From Bifidobacterium breve DSM 20213 = JCM 1192 (GTDB lineage: Bacteria; Actinomycetota; Actinomycetes; Actinomycetales; Bifidobacteriaceae), in NCBI RefSeq assembly GCF_001025175.1, contig NZ_AP012324.1:1736001-1800000 (forward strand): DNA of 64,000 nucleotides, written 5' to 3'. Shown here one piece after another: positions 1-8,900 of the stretch; position 1 is the first letter of the stretch; each line of letters begins with the position of its first letter. The translations under genes and the position numbers were made by a program. The notes under the pieces were generated by a model, which was not told the DNA's origin, ran no database searches, and saw only the letters and a program-made list of their open reading frames with translations.

Positions 1-153
1 ACAATTCGTGCCGGTTTGGTACGGAACCGCGATGCCGCCGCCGGCGCAATGCCGATTCACAAGTCGAACAAGGTACAGTGGCAGGTCATGGGACAAGCTG
101 CATCACCATGCATCGACGTTCCTCACAAAGCAGATCAACGCAGGAAAGGCGAT

Positions 154-1293
154 ATGGCACAGCCACGGAACACCACCAGAGGAACCGCAACCAAAGGGAA
201 GTCCGCACGCCCTCAAACCACCCGTTCGCAGTCCAAGTCCGCGCAACGAAACAAATCCCATTCCCGTCCCGTATCACAGTCGGCACCCAAACCTCATGAG
301 CGTCACCATTTCTTCGGCACGCTGACATTGCTGCTGGCCATGACTGCCCTTATCTGCACCGCCGCACGCGCCTTGCCCTCGGATATCCAAGCCTGGCCGT
401 TCATCCCAATCGTAGTGTCGGCAACACCATGGTTCACCTTGCTTGCCCTGCTTGCACTGTTGCTGGCCATGCCATTGCGCCGCCCATTGGCGGCATTGAT
501 TGCCGTTGCCGCCCTCGGACTGAACGTCTACTGGCAGCACCCGTTTTTCTTCCCGACCAACTCACTTTCCCAAGACGCACAGAACGCCGTAGCCGCGGCC
601 GAAGCGCACACCGCCGACGCCTATGCCCGCGTGATGACCTTCAATGTCTACAAGGGGCAGGCCGACGCCCAATCCATCGTCAATCTGGTACGCGATCAGC
701 GCGTGGAAGTGCTCGCGCTGCAGGAGACCACGGATGATTTCGTCAAGCAGCTGACCGAAGCCGGCATTGAACATTATCTGCCGTATGCGCACGTATCCTC
801 GTCCGATGGCGTGTATGGCAACGGCCTCTGGTCTGCGGCACCGCTTAAGGACGTGGTCGACGACGAGGTGAATTCCAGCGCCTCATTCATGCCCTCCGGC
901 ACAGTGGACATGGGAGGCAACCAGATTCGTTTCGTCTCCGTGCACACCACCGCACCCGTGCCCGGATACTGGGGCCAATGGAAACGTTCGCTTGACGAAC
1001 TTGGCCTGATGCGCAGCCACACGGACGCCCGCTATATTTTCATGGGCGACTTCAACGCCACCTACGATCACACGCCATTCCGCGAATTTCTGGGCAATCG
1101 ATTCGTCGACGCAGCCCACCAGTCCGGACATGGCTTCACGTTCTCCTGGCCGACCAACCGCAGCTATCTGCCAACGTTTGCCGGCATCGATCATGTGGTG
1201 CTGGACACTGGTATGACGGCCGGGCAATGCCAAATCGCCAAAATCGCAGGCTCCGATCACGCGGCACTACTCGCTACGATTTCGGTAGGGTAA
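154..1293 (+). CDS. membrane-anchored endonuclease/exonuclease/phosphatase (EEP) family protein
   Basis: About 379 aa. The reading frame stays open upstream to base 16, but the ATG at 154 is preceded by AGGAAAGG at proper spacing, so I place the start there. A basic, Ser/Thr/Gln-rich tail (about 50 residues) is followed by three hydrophobic segments (roughly residues 51-75, 83-108 and 112-130) and then a catalytic EEP domain from about residue 165. Family motifs are visible: TFNVYKG, LALQETTDD, MGDFNATYD, and C-terminal GIDHVVLD and SDHAALL (metal and catalytic Asn, Glu, Asp and His). The EEP superfamily cleaves phosphodiesters in nucleic acids, inositol phosphates or lipids. The substrate cannot be read from sequence. 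The topology suggests the catalytic domain faces outward. Confidence 0.85.
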   Translation: MAQPRNTTRGTATKGKSARPQTTRSQSKSAQRNKSHSRPVSQSAPKPHERHHFFGTLTLLLAMTALICTAARALPSDIQAWPFIPIVVSATPWFTLLALLALLLAMPLRRPLAALIAVAALGLNVYWQHPFFFPTNSLSQDAQNAVAAAEAHTADAYARVMTFNVYKGQADAQSIVNLVRDQRVEVLALQETTDDFVKQLTEAGIEHYLPYAHVSSSDGVYGNGLWSAAPLKDVVDDEVNSSASFMPSGTVDMGGNQIRFVSVHTTAPVPGYWGQWKRSLDELGLMRSHTDARYIFMGDFNATYDHTPFREFLGNRFVDAAHQSGHGFTFSWPTNRSYLPTFAGIDHVVLDTGMTAGQCQIAKIAGSDHAALLATISVG

Positions 1294-1297
1294 TACT

Positions 1298-1317
1298 TGC
1301 TCCCGCTGGCGGGAGCA
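1298..1317. terminator. short perfect hairpin between convergent genes
   Basis: Nine-base arms TGCTCCCGC and GCGGGAGCA separated by two bases lie five bases after the EEP stop codon and just beyond the end of the convergent ppx gene. It can act as a terminator for either side. The arms match the terminal sequence (CTCCCGCTGG) of the larger REP-like elements in this window, so it may be a minimal copy of that family. Confidence 0.55.
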
Positions 1318-1326
1318 GAGAAAGCG

Positions 1327-2295
1327 TCAAAAACCGAGACGGGTGCGGCCGAACTGGTCGAGCCAACGCAGGATGGCGCCTTCGCGCAACGCCCACGGGC
1401 AGATTTCGACTTCCTGAATGTTCAGGGCCTTCATGATCTCGTCAGCAACCACGCCACCGCCCACAATCTGCATTGTGCGCTCAGGCGTGATACCGGGCAA
1501 CGCCACGCGCTGTTCGGGAGCAATCGCCGCCAGGCGAGGAATCCAATCCTCCAGCTGCTCGCGGGTCATGATCCACGTATCTTCACGCCCAGGCGCACGC
1601 ATCACCGCGCCGCACAAGCGAGCCAGCGAACGGAAGGTCTTGGACGTGCCAACGGCATGGTTCGGATGTTTGGATTGCGGGAACACCTTGACCATCGGCG
1701 CCAGAATCTTACGCACATCTTTGCGCACGCCCTCCAGCTCCTCGGGAGTAGCCATACCAGAAGGCAGGAACTCGGTGGTCACACGGCCGGCACCTGCCGG
1801 CACGGAAAGCGCCACAGTCGGCTCTTCATCGGAGCCCATCGCCACTTCGAGCGAGCCGCCGCCAATATCCAGCACCAGCAGTCGGCCGGCATCCCAGCCA
1901 TACCAGCGGCGTGCGGCCAGGAACGTCAGACGCGCCTCATCATTGCCTGACAGCACGGTCACGCCCTGACCGACCATCTCTTCAATCTTATGAATCACCT
2001 TGTTGCCGTTCGGCGCCTCGCGCAAAGCGGACGTGGCCATGACCAGCAACTGAGTGATCTCATATTCTTCAGCCAGTTTCATGCACTGGGCAACGGCGGC
2101 CAGAATCGCCTCGATGCCGGACTTCTTGATTGAGCCGTCATCCTTGAGATACTTCATCAGGCGCACCGTTGATTTGGTACTGGCCTCGGGATCGGGACGC
2201 GCGCCCGGAGCTGCATCGACAATCAACATATGGATGGTATTTGAACCGATATCAAGCACACCGAGTCGCGTGGTATGCGAACGCAGATTGACCAT
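1327..2295 (-). CDS. ppx: exopolyphosphatase, Ppx/GppA family
   Basis: 322 aa, the usual length of single-domain actinobacterial Ppx/GppA proteins. The N-terminal ASKHA phosphate-binding loop is seen in GVLDIGSNTIHMLIVDA (about residues 12-28). The second nucleotide/phosphate motif is VLDIGGGSLEVAMG (about 141-154). Members hydrolyse inorganic polyphosphate and/or pppGpp; sequence alone does not separate these. There is no HD domain at the C terminus, unlike the long E. coli Ppx. It is convergent with the EEP gene and transcribed away from the neighbouring aminotransferase. Confidence 0.85.
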   Translation of the reverse strand: MVNLRSHTTRLGVLDIGSNTIHMLIVDAAPGARPDPEASTKSTVRLMKYLKDDGSIKKSGIEAILAAVAQCMKLAEEYEITQLLVMATSALREAPNGNKVIHKIEEMVGQGVTVLSGNDEARLTFLAARRWYGWDAGRLLVLDIGGGSLEVAMGSDEEPTVALSVPAGAGRVTTEFLPSGMATPEELEGVRKDVRKILAPMVKVFPQSKHPNHAVGTSKTFRSLARLCGAVMRAPGREDTWIMTREQLEDWIPRLAAIAPEQRVALPGITPERTMQIVGGGVVADEIMKALNIQEVEICPWALREGAILRWLDQFGRTRLGF

Positions 2296-2347
2296 GATTC
2301 CTGACCTTACCTAACACAAACGCGACTACTGTACACATCCACGCCCA

Positions 2348-3559
2348 TTACAGCGATTCGACGAACCTGTCGAGTCGCTCCAAACCTTCGGACAACGCCT
2401 CGCGAGAAGCGGCATAGCTCAGCCGAACATGCGTATCGGCGGTGGCGGCGCCAAAATCACGGCCGGGAGTCAACGCCACGTGAGCCTCGTCCAGCGCACG
2501 CTCGCAGAACGTCCATGCATCCAATCCGGTACGGGAAATGTTGAAGTAGGCATAGAACGCGCCGTTCGGCTCCACTTCGACCGGCAGTCCGATGCGCTTC
2601 AAACCATCAATTACGATGCGCCGACGGCTCAGCAGCTCCTGACGGCGGGCTTCACACTCAGCCAGGCTCTCCGGCGTGAAACAGGCGAGCGCCGCATGCT
2701 GGGTGGGCGTATGCGCACACAGGTAATAATTGGTGGCCAGATCATCGACCGCCTCCAGCACGGTGGAATCATCCGGCAGAATGGCCCAGCCAAGACGCCA
2801 ACCGGTCATGCCGAAGAACTTGGAGAAACTGTTGCACACGATGGCGCCAGGGTCACAAGCCAGCACCGATTTGACCTCAGTGCCGTCCGGCTCATGATCG
2901 GCCAGATCAAGATAGGTCTCGTCCACGATGCGCCATGCGCCACGCTTGGCGGCCAACTGGCATACTTCATCCAGCACGGCGAAGTCGATGGTGGTGCCGG
3001 TGGGATTGGACGGCGAGGTGATCATCACGGCCTTGGTGTCGTCCGTCCAATATTGGCGGCATAGGTCGGCGGTCAGATGGAACCGCGTGGCGGCCGATGT
3101 CGGCACATCGACAACCCGGCCTTCAAAGGAACGCACCAGCTCGCGGTTGCACGGGTAGGAGGGATCGGCCACGATCACGTCATCACCGGGATCCACGGTC
3201 AGGGCTGTGGCCAACAGCAAAGCGGCGGACCCACCGGCAGTCACGCAGATGCGTTTGGGATCGATATCCAGATCATGGCGTTCTCGATAGAAACCGGCGA
3301 TGGCTTGGCGCAGTTCGGGCAATCCCATGGCTGCGGTGTAGGGCAAGGCACGGCCATCGTATTGTTCGCGCATGGCATCGCGTACGGCAGGCGGCGCACC
3401 GAAATCGGGCTCCCCCAGACTGAGCTTGATGACACTGACACCGGATGCGATCATCTTGTCCGCTTTCTCGCCAAATACCATGGCGCGGAAGGGATTGGCC
3501 TCGCGCGCGCGACGAGACATAACCGGGGACACGGGCTGCTGCACTGCTTCGTTTTCCAT
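2348..3559 (-). CDS. PLP-dependent aminotransferase, class I/II (AspC/AlaT-like)
   Basis: 403 aa, full length for fold-type I aminotransferases. Visible hallmarks are the substrate loop KLSLGEPDFGAPP, the cofactor-ring motif SNPTGTT, the conserved Asp in WRIVDETY, the Schiff-base lysine in SFSKFFGMTGWRLG and the C-terminal Arg in HVRLSYA. The substrate is probably aspartate or an aromatic or branched-chain amino acid; I cannot choose. No clear Shine-Dalgarno precedes the ATG at 3559. It is divergent from the Gfo/Idh gene, sharing an intergenic region of about 100 bp. Confidence 0.85.
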   Translation of the reverse strand: MENEAVQQPVSPVMSRRAREANPFRAMVFGEKADKMIASGVSVIKLSLGEPDFGAPPAVRDAMREQYDGRALPYTAAMGLPELRQAIAGFYRERHDLDIDPKRICVTAGGSAALLLATALTVDPGDDVIVADPSYPCNRELVRSFEGRVVDVPTSAATRFHLTADLCRQYWTDDTKAVMITSPSNPTGTTIDFAVLDEVCQLAAKRGAWRIVDETYLDLADHEPDGTEVKSVLACDPGAIVCNSFSKFFGMTGWRLGWAILPDDSTVLEAVDDLATNYYLCAHTPTQHAALACFTPESLAECEARRQELLSRRRIVIDGLKRIGLPVEVEPNGAFYAYFNISRTGLDAWTFCERALDEAHVALTPGRDFGAATADTHVRLSYAASREALSEGLERLDRFVESL

Positions 3560-3581
3560 AGTTTGGTTCTATCCGCTCTCG

Positions 3582-3610
3582 GGGACAAGGTTTTTCCGTG
3601 GCTTTATAAT
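3582..3610 (+). promoter_or_regulatory. candidate sigma-70 promoter for the Gfo/Idh gene
   Basis: A perfect TATAAT at 3605-3610 lies 17 bp downstream of GGGACA (3582-3587; the GACA half matches the -35 consensus). Transcription would start near 3617, about 40 bases before the start codon and its AAGGAGG ribosome site (3647-3653). Confidence 0.6.
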
Positions 3611-3657
3611 CGCTGGGGAGACCGGTTACCACCTCAACCCAAGTTCAAGGAGGAATG

Positions 3658-4713
3658 ATGAGCCGATTCAACGGCAAACGTGCCGAATTCGAGGCCAGCG
3701 GCGAGAAAATCAACGTTGCTATTCTGGGCGCAGGACGTATAGCTCACACCATGGCCAATACCTTGGTCGAAATGGCCACCGACCCGCTGTATTCCTCATG
3801 GATTCACCCGTATGCCGTGGCTGCCCGTGATCTGGATCGTGCACAGGCATTCGCCAATCAATGGCATCTCGACAAAGCGTATGGTTCGTATGAGGATCTG
3901 GTGGCTGACCCGGATGTTGATTTGGTCTATATCGCCACTCCTCATAATCTGCATGCCGAGCAGGCGATTTTGTGCATGAAGGCCGGCAAGAACGTGCTCG
4001 TGGAGAAGTCGTTCACCGCGAATACCGCACAGGCGCGCGAGGCTTTGGCCGTATCCAAGGAAACAGGACTGCTGTGCACGGAAGCGATTTGGACGCGTTA
4101 CATGCCAAGTCGTCAACTCATCAATGAGGTCATTGCCTCCGGAGAAATCGGCGAGGTGAAATCCGCAAGCGCCAACCTGTGCTATCCAGTGTCCGGCAAG
4201 GCCCGCATGATCGATCCGGCCTGCGCCGGCGGCGCGCTGCTCGATGTAGGTGTGTATCCGCTGAACTTCTTGGATATGGCGGTGGGTGCTGATCACGGCC
4301 GCACATTGGATCATTTCAGCACCTCGATGGTGCCGTATGAAACCGGCGTGGACGCACAGAATTCCACCACGCTGTATTACAGCGACGGCACGATGGCGGT
4401 ATCCACCAGCTCGATGCTGGTGGCCTCCGATCGCGGCGGATATGTGTGGGGCACCGAGGGATATCTGGAAGTTACCAATATCAACAATCCCGAGTCCATC
4501 GATATCTATGGCAAGGACCACAAGCCCGTGCGCAGCATCTCGGTTCCGCCGCAATTGACCGGCTACGAGTATGAGGTTGCCGCCGCGGCCAATGCCCTAT
4601 TGGACGACAAGACCGAATGCGAAGCGATGCCTCATGCCGACACCATTCGCATTATGGAGCTTATGGATGCGATTCGTGGCAGTTGGGGCCTCAAGTTCCC
4701 GTTTGAGCAGTAG
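3658..4713 (+). CDS. Gfo/Idh/MocA family NAD(P)-dependent oxidoreductase
   Basis: About 351 aa. The Rossmann nucleotide loop is at the N terminus (VAILGAGRIAHTMA) and the family signature VLVEKSFTAN (the EKP position, here EKS) follows. The central region carries the conserved LLDVGVYPLNF element of the C-terminal alpha/beta domain. These enzymes oxidise or reduce sugars, inositols or trans-dihydrodiols; the substrate is not evident. Two ATGs in tandem (3655 and 3658) follow AAGGAGG; the second has the better spacing (4 nt against 1). A strong candidate promoter lies upstream. No sugar operon adjoins it. Confidence 0.85.
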   Translation: MSRFNGKRAEFEASGEKINVAILGAGRIAHTMANTLVEMATDPLYSSWIHPYAVAARDLDRAQAFANQWHLDKAYGSYEDLVADPDVDLVYIATPHNLHAEQAILCMKAGKNVLVEKSFTANTAQAREALAVSKETGLLCTEAIWTRYMPSRQLINEVIASGEIGEVKSASANLCYPVSGKARMIDPACAGGALLDVGVYPLNFLDMAVGADHGRTLDHFSTSMVPYETGVDAQNSTTLYYSDGTMAVSTSSMLVASDRGGYVWGTEGYLEVTNINNPESIDIYGKDHKPVRSISVPPQLTGYEYEVAAAANALLDDKTECEAMPHADTIRIMELMDAIRGSWGLKFPFEQ

Positions 4714-4716
4714 TTG

Positions 4717-4832
4717 TCCTCCCGCTGGAGGGAGATGGCACGCAGCGTCGGAGGGTGGTCCTGCAGACCAATCGATGTCGACCTCCCCTCAGTCACCTGC
4801 GGCGACAGCTCCCCTCCAGCGGGAATCCAGAA
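4717..4832. repeat. REP/BIME-like inverted repeat element, copy 1
   Basis: Outer arms CCCGCTGGAGGGAG (left) and CTCCCCTCCAGCGGG (right) enclose about 85 bp with an internal GAGGGTGGTC / GACCTCCCCTC pair. It fills the space between the Gfo/Idh and vsr genes, which are convergent, and extends into the 3' end of vsr. The same architecture (CTCCCGCTGG ends, internal CTGAGGGTGGT / CCCCCAGT) recurs at 22.9, 47.7, 49.6, 49.7, 50.4 and 62.9 kb. Confidence 0.75.
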
Positions 4833-5266
4833 GGACACACAATCTGTTCGTATAGCCGTGCGAGACGCCCGTCTCGTGCGGCTTTTGTCAATTCGCACTC
4901 CCACACGGTGATCACACGCCAGCCGGAGGCCTCTAATTCGGCGCGCTGGGTGATGTCTCGATTGTGGTTGCGCAACAGTTTCGCCTGCCAGAATTCCACA
5001 TTCGACTTCGGCATCGAATGTTTGGAACAACCTTCATGCATATGCCAGAAACAGCCGTTGACGAACACGATGGTGTGGTATTTCGGCAGTACCACGTCCG
5101 GATGGCCCGGGTAGCGCTTGTCGTTCTTGCGGAATCTCAGGCCCCTGCGGAACAGATAGCTGCGTACCAGCACCTCGATTTTGGTGTCTTTGCCGCGAAT
5201 ATGCGACATCGTGTACGAGCGGGTGCCCCGTTCATACTTTTCCACTGGCTGCTTCTTACGACTCAC
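4793..5266 (-). CDS. vsr: very short patch repair (Vsr) mismatch endonuclease
   Basis: 157 aa. It contains the Vsr core: TRSYTMSHIRGKDTKIE near the N terminus, the catalytic region YPGHPDVVLPKYHTIVFVNG with the metal-binding Asp, and the CFWHMHEGC zinc/DNA-wedge motif, followed by FWQAKLLRNHNRD and VITVWECEL. Vsr nicks T:G mismatches created by deamination of 5-methylcytosine. Start is GTG at 5266, with GGAG three bases upstream. No cytosine methyltransferase lies in the window, so vsr is solitary here. The last 12 or so codons (PSGFPLEGSCRRR) are encoded by the REP-like element, so the native C terminus has been replaced or extended. Confidence 0.9.
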   Translation of the reverse strand: MSRKKQPVEKYERGTRSYTMSHIRGKDTKIEVLVRSYLFRRGLRFRKNDKRYPGHPDVVLPKYHTIVFVNGCFWHMHEGCSKHSMPKSNVEFWQAKLLRNHNRDITQRAELEASGWRVITVWECELTKAARDGRLARLYEQIVCPSGFPLEGSCRRR

Positions 5267-5399
5267 GCACTCCAGACTACCGTGTCATATCGCTACGAGA
5301 CGATATCCGATCGAACGATCACCCATTGCATGCGGTCATCATCTCTTATTCCGGTCATTCCTCGCACGCTGGTCGAGACCGCGCACTTACACTTCACCT

Positions 5400-5963
5400 A
5401 TGGCAGACATGACGATTCGCAGGGCCACGGCGGCCGATATTCCCCAGATTGATGAACTGTTGCGGCAAGTGCTCGAAGTGCATCACGCCGGCCGACCGGA
5501 TCTGTTCAAAGGCGGCGCCAAAAAGTACACGGATGAAGAACTGAAAACGATTCTGGCCGACGATCAAACCCCTGTGTTCGTGGCAGTGGCACCGGCCGAC
5601 ACTGCCAATGCCGGCGATGCCGAATCAGTCAGCGCCGCACACTCAGCTGAAGAATCCAGCAACACCGGCTCCCTCGCCGTCGATCAAGTGCTCGGCTACG
5701 CATTCTGCGTATTCCAGCAACACACCAACAGTAATATTCTGACCAATATCAAGACTCTGTACATCGACGATCTATGCGTTGACGAGCGCTCTCGTGGTCA
5801 TCATGTGGGCTCCACGCTGTATCATTACGTGCTCGATTTCGCCCGCAAATTCGGCTGCTACAACGTGACCCTCAATGTTTGGGCCTGCAATCCCAAGGCC
5901 CAGACCTTCTATGAGCGTATGGGACTGACTCCCTACCGCATCGGCATGGAGCAGATACTGTAA
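5400..5963 (+). CDS. GNAT family N-acetyltransferase
   Basis: About 187 aa. The N terminus MTIRRATAADIPQIDELL and the acetyl-CoA site (LCVDERSRGHHVGSTLYHYVL, the R/Q-x-x-G-x-G/A region) are typical GNAT motifs, ending with NVWACNPKAQTFYERMGL. An acidic, Ala/Ser-rich insert (about residues 60-87) sits where most family members have a short loop. The substrate is unknown. No Shine-Dalgarno precedes the ATG at 5400 or the alternative at 5409. TACACT six bases upstream could be a -10 for a leaderless message, but no -35 supports it. It is convergent with the SNF2 gene, five bases apart. Confidence 0.8.
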   Translation: MADMTIRRATAADIPQIDELLRQVLEVHHAGRPDLFKGGAKKYTDEELKTILADDQTPVFVAVAPADTANAGDAESVSAAHSAEESSNTGSLAVDQVLGYAFCVFQQHTNSNILTNIKTLYIDDLCVDERSRGHHVGSTLYHYVLDFARKFGCYNVTLNVWACNPKAQTFYERMGLTPYRIGMEQIL

Positions 5964-5968
5964 CCCAC

Positions 5969-8900
5969 TCATCCCAACAGATCGAGAAGGTCGTCCCTGG
6001 TGAGGGTGGCGATAGAGGCAGGGGCTTCGGCAAAGACAGTGGTGCCGGTGCCGGTTTCGTCGGCGAGCGGGGAGGCATCGGTGAACTGGCGGGCAAGTTC
6101 GCTCTTGGTGTGCTGAAGCTCCAAGATGCGTTCTTCAATGGTGTCCTTGGCCACCACCTGGTACACGTTGACGTCTTCGGTCTGGCCGATGCGATGGGCT
6201 CGATCGGCGGCCTGATCCTGGGCGGCGGCGTTCCACCATGGGTCGGCGTGGATGACCACGCTGGCGCCGGTGAGGTTCAGACCAGTGTTGCCAGCCTTCA
6301 ATGAAATCAGGAAAGCGGGCGTATCGTCCGCGTTGAACTGGTCGACGAGTTCGAGGCGCTTCCTTTTGGGCGTGGAACCGGTGATGGTGTAGTAGCGCAG
6401 GCCTTGCGCGTCGAAACGTTCGGCGATCAGATCAAGGAAACTGGTGAACTGGGAGAAGATCAGCGCCTTCTTGCCTTCGTTCACGCAGGTCTCCACCAGC
6501 TCGGCGATGGCCGCGAGCTTGGCCGACTGGTCTTTGGCATCGGCGTACAGCAACCTTGGATCGCAGCAGATCTGGCGCAGTCTGGTCAGCTCGGCGAGGA
6601 TACGAATCTTCGAGGTGTTGAACTCCGCCTCCTCGCTGTGTTCGAGCTGCATGCGCAGGCGCTGCTCGTGAGCCGCATACAGCTTGCGCTGTTCGCCGGC
6701 AAGTTGCACGGTCAGCGTGGTTTCCAGCTTGTCCGGTAGGTCGGTCAGCACTTGGGACTTCAGCCTGCGCTTAATGAACACGCCCACCAGCGACTGCAAT
6801 TGGTGGGACACCCGTGCCGCCTCGGGATTGACCTGAGCAGCGGCACGGCCTTCTTCGGTACTGGAATCCACGGCTCTCGCGTTGGAGATGGGCAGTTCAT
6901 ACCGTTCATGGAACCGCTTGTACGTGCCGAGCAAGCCGGGCATGAGGAAATCGAAAATGCTCCACAATTCGGAAAGTCGGTTCTCGATTGGCGTGCCGGT
7001 CAAAGCAAAACGATGGTCCGCCGCTACGGCCTTAGCCGCTTTGGCAATTTTGGTGGTGTGGTTTTTGATGTATTGAGCCTCATCCAGAGCCATGACGTTG
7101 AAACGCCGCTCATCTGCGGTGTAGTCGTCTACATCCCGGCGCAGCAAATCGTATGAGGTGATGAGCACAGTGGGCTCATCCGCACGGAACGCACGGCCTA
7201 TGGCAGTGCGACGCTCGGATTTGGTGCCGGCAACGACCATGGCATTACAGCTGGGGGCAAATTTGGCAAACTCGGCAGCCCAGTTGTATACCAACGATGC
7301 CGGGCAGACAATAAGCGAAGGTTCCACAATCGCGCCATCCGCAGTGCCATCCGCACTACCCGGCTTCCGATAGCGAGACAACAACAGGGCGATGAGCTGT
7401 ACGGATTTGCCCAGTCCCATTTCGTCGGCAAGAATACCACCGAATCCTTTGTCGCACAAGGTGTTCAGCCACCGGAAGCCCTCGACCTGATATGGGCGGA
7501 GAACGGGCTTGAGGCTGTCCGGCACCTCGTATGATTTGGGGTCGATGATTTTGAGGTCGTCAATGTATTCGGTGAAAGATGCATCCTTGACCACATCGGA
7601 ACCGTCATCCGGCAGTTCACCGTCCAGCAGAAATGCTCTGCCGCCCGGCAATTCAATCAGCCCGGAATTGAGCTGCTGCTCGTCCAAATCAAGATCGGCA
7701 ACCAGCGTATCAAGCGTATTCAGGTTTGCGCCCTCAAGTTTGAGCAGCGTACCGTCCTTCAACTGGTGATAGCGCTGACGACGCCGATAGGATACGAGCA
7801 AGGCACCGACCTCGTCAGGCGGCACTTCATCGGCAATGGGCGAGATCTCCACCAGATTGCCCTTGATGGACAAACCGACTTTGACGCTCGGCGGCTTGGG
7901 TGCGATGAGCCGGTCGAACGCAGGCGTGGTGAACACCTCTCCCACCTCATGCAACGCCGGCAGACCTTCATCGAACAAGCGGATAATCTGTGTGGTGTCA
8001 TCACGGTTGATGACGGCGGCCTCGGACGCACGCACGCGGGCCTTGGCGCGGGATGCCGGGGTCCTGAATCCGGCAGTCGCCTGTCTGGTTTCGGCCAACT
8101 TGCGCCGCTGCTCCTCAGGCATGGAGAAGAACTCACTTACCACGTCAAGAGCCAGATGTTCGGTATCAAGGTCACGGCCAGGCACCACGACCGGCATGCC
8201 GCCATCGTCGGCGCTCACAGCGGGCCCAGCCGGCAGCAGCGGCACCATTACATTCCCATAGCGGGCCTTGGCCTCGCATTCCACGCCGTTTTCCGTACGA
8301 TCCAGATAGAACCCAACATGGCACTCGGCAGGACTCAGCTCAGCAAGTTCACGCGGGATATCATCGGCGGCAAGCATGTCTACATTCACCAGTTGCGGCA
8401 ATAACGTGCGGGCGAACAGAGCCGAATCGTCTCCGGCGATGACCTGCCCCTCACTGTCTGGCGCAAACAGCTCACCGATAAGTTCCGCAATCGGACCGAA
8501 TTGCTTCGGGCAACGGACGAACCGGTATCCTGCGGCACTTTTGCGCCGCGACTTTGCCATCATGGCGGAGGTGTAAGCCAAAGGCTCGGACGGTGCGAGC
8601 AACAGCCAAGATTCACGGTCGCCATTGATGACGGTCTCCACCGAAGGCGTTCCAGTCAGCAAATACCCGGCTTCCGACCCGAACATACGGGAATCGCGTC
8701 TGACGATATGCATAGTCAGGTTTGGTTCCCCGCCAACCGATACCGGCGAAGGCTGGCTGGAAAACCAGGTGTCCAGCACCAGTTGCACGCCTACGCTTTC
8801 ACGCAAAACCAATAGCGAAGCCACTTCCGTCTCGGATAGCGTCAGGTGACGGTCAATGGCAATACGCCCGTAATACCGATCCTGTTGTTCGGCCGCGTGA

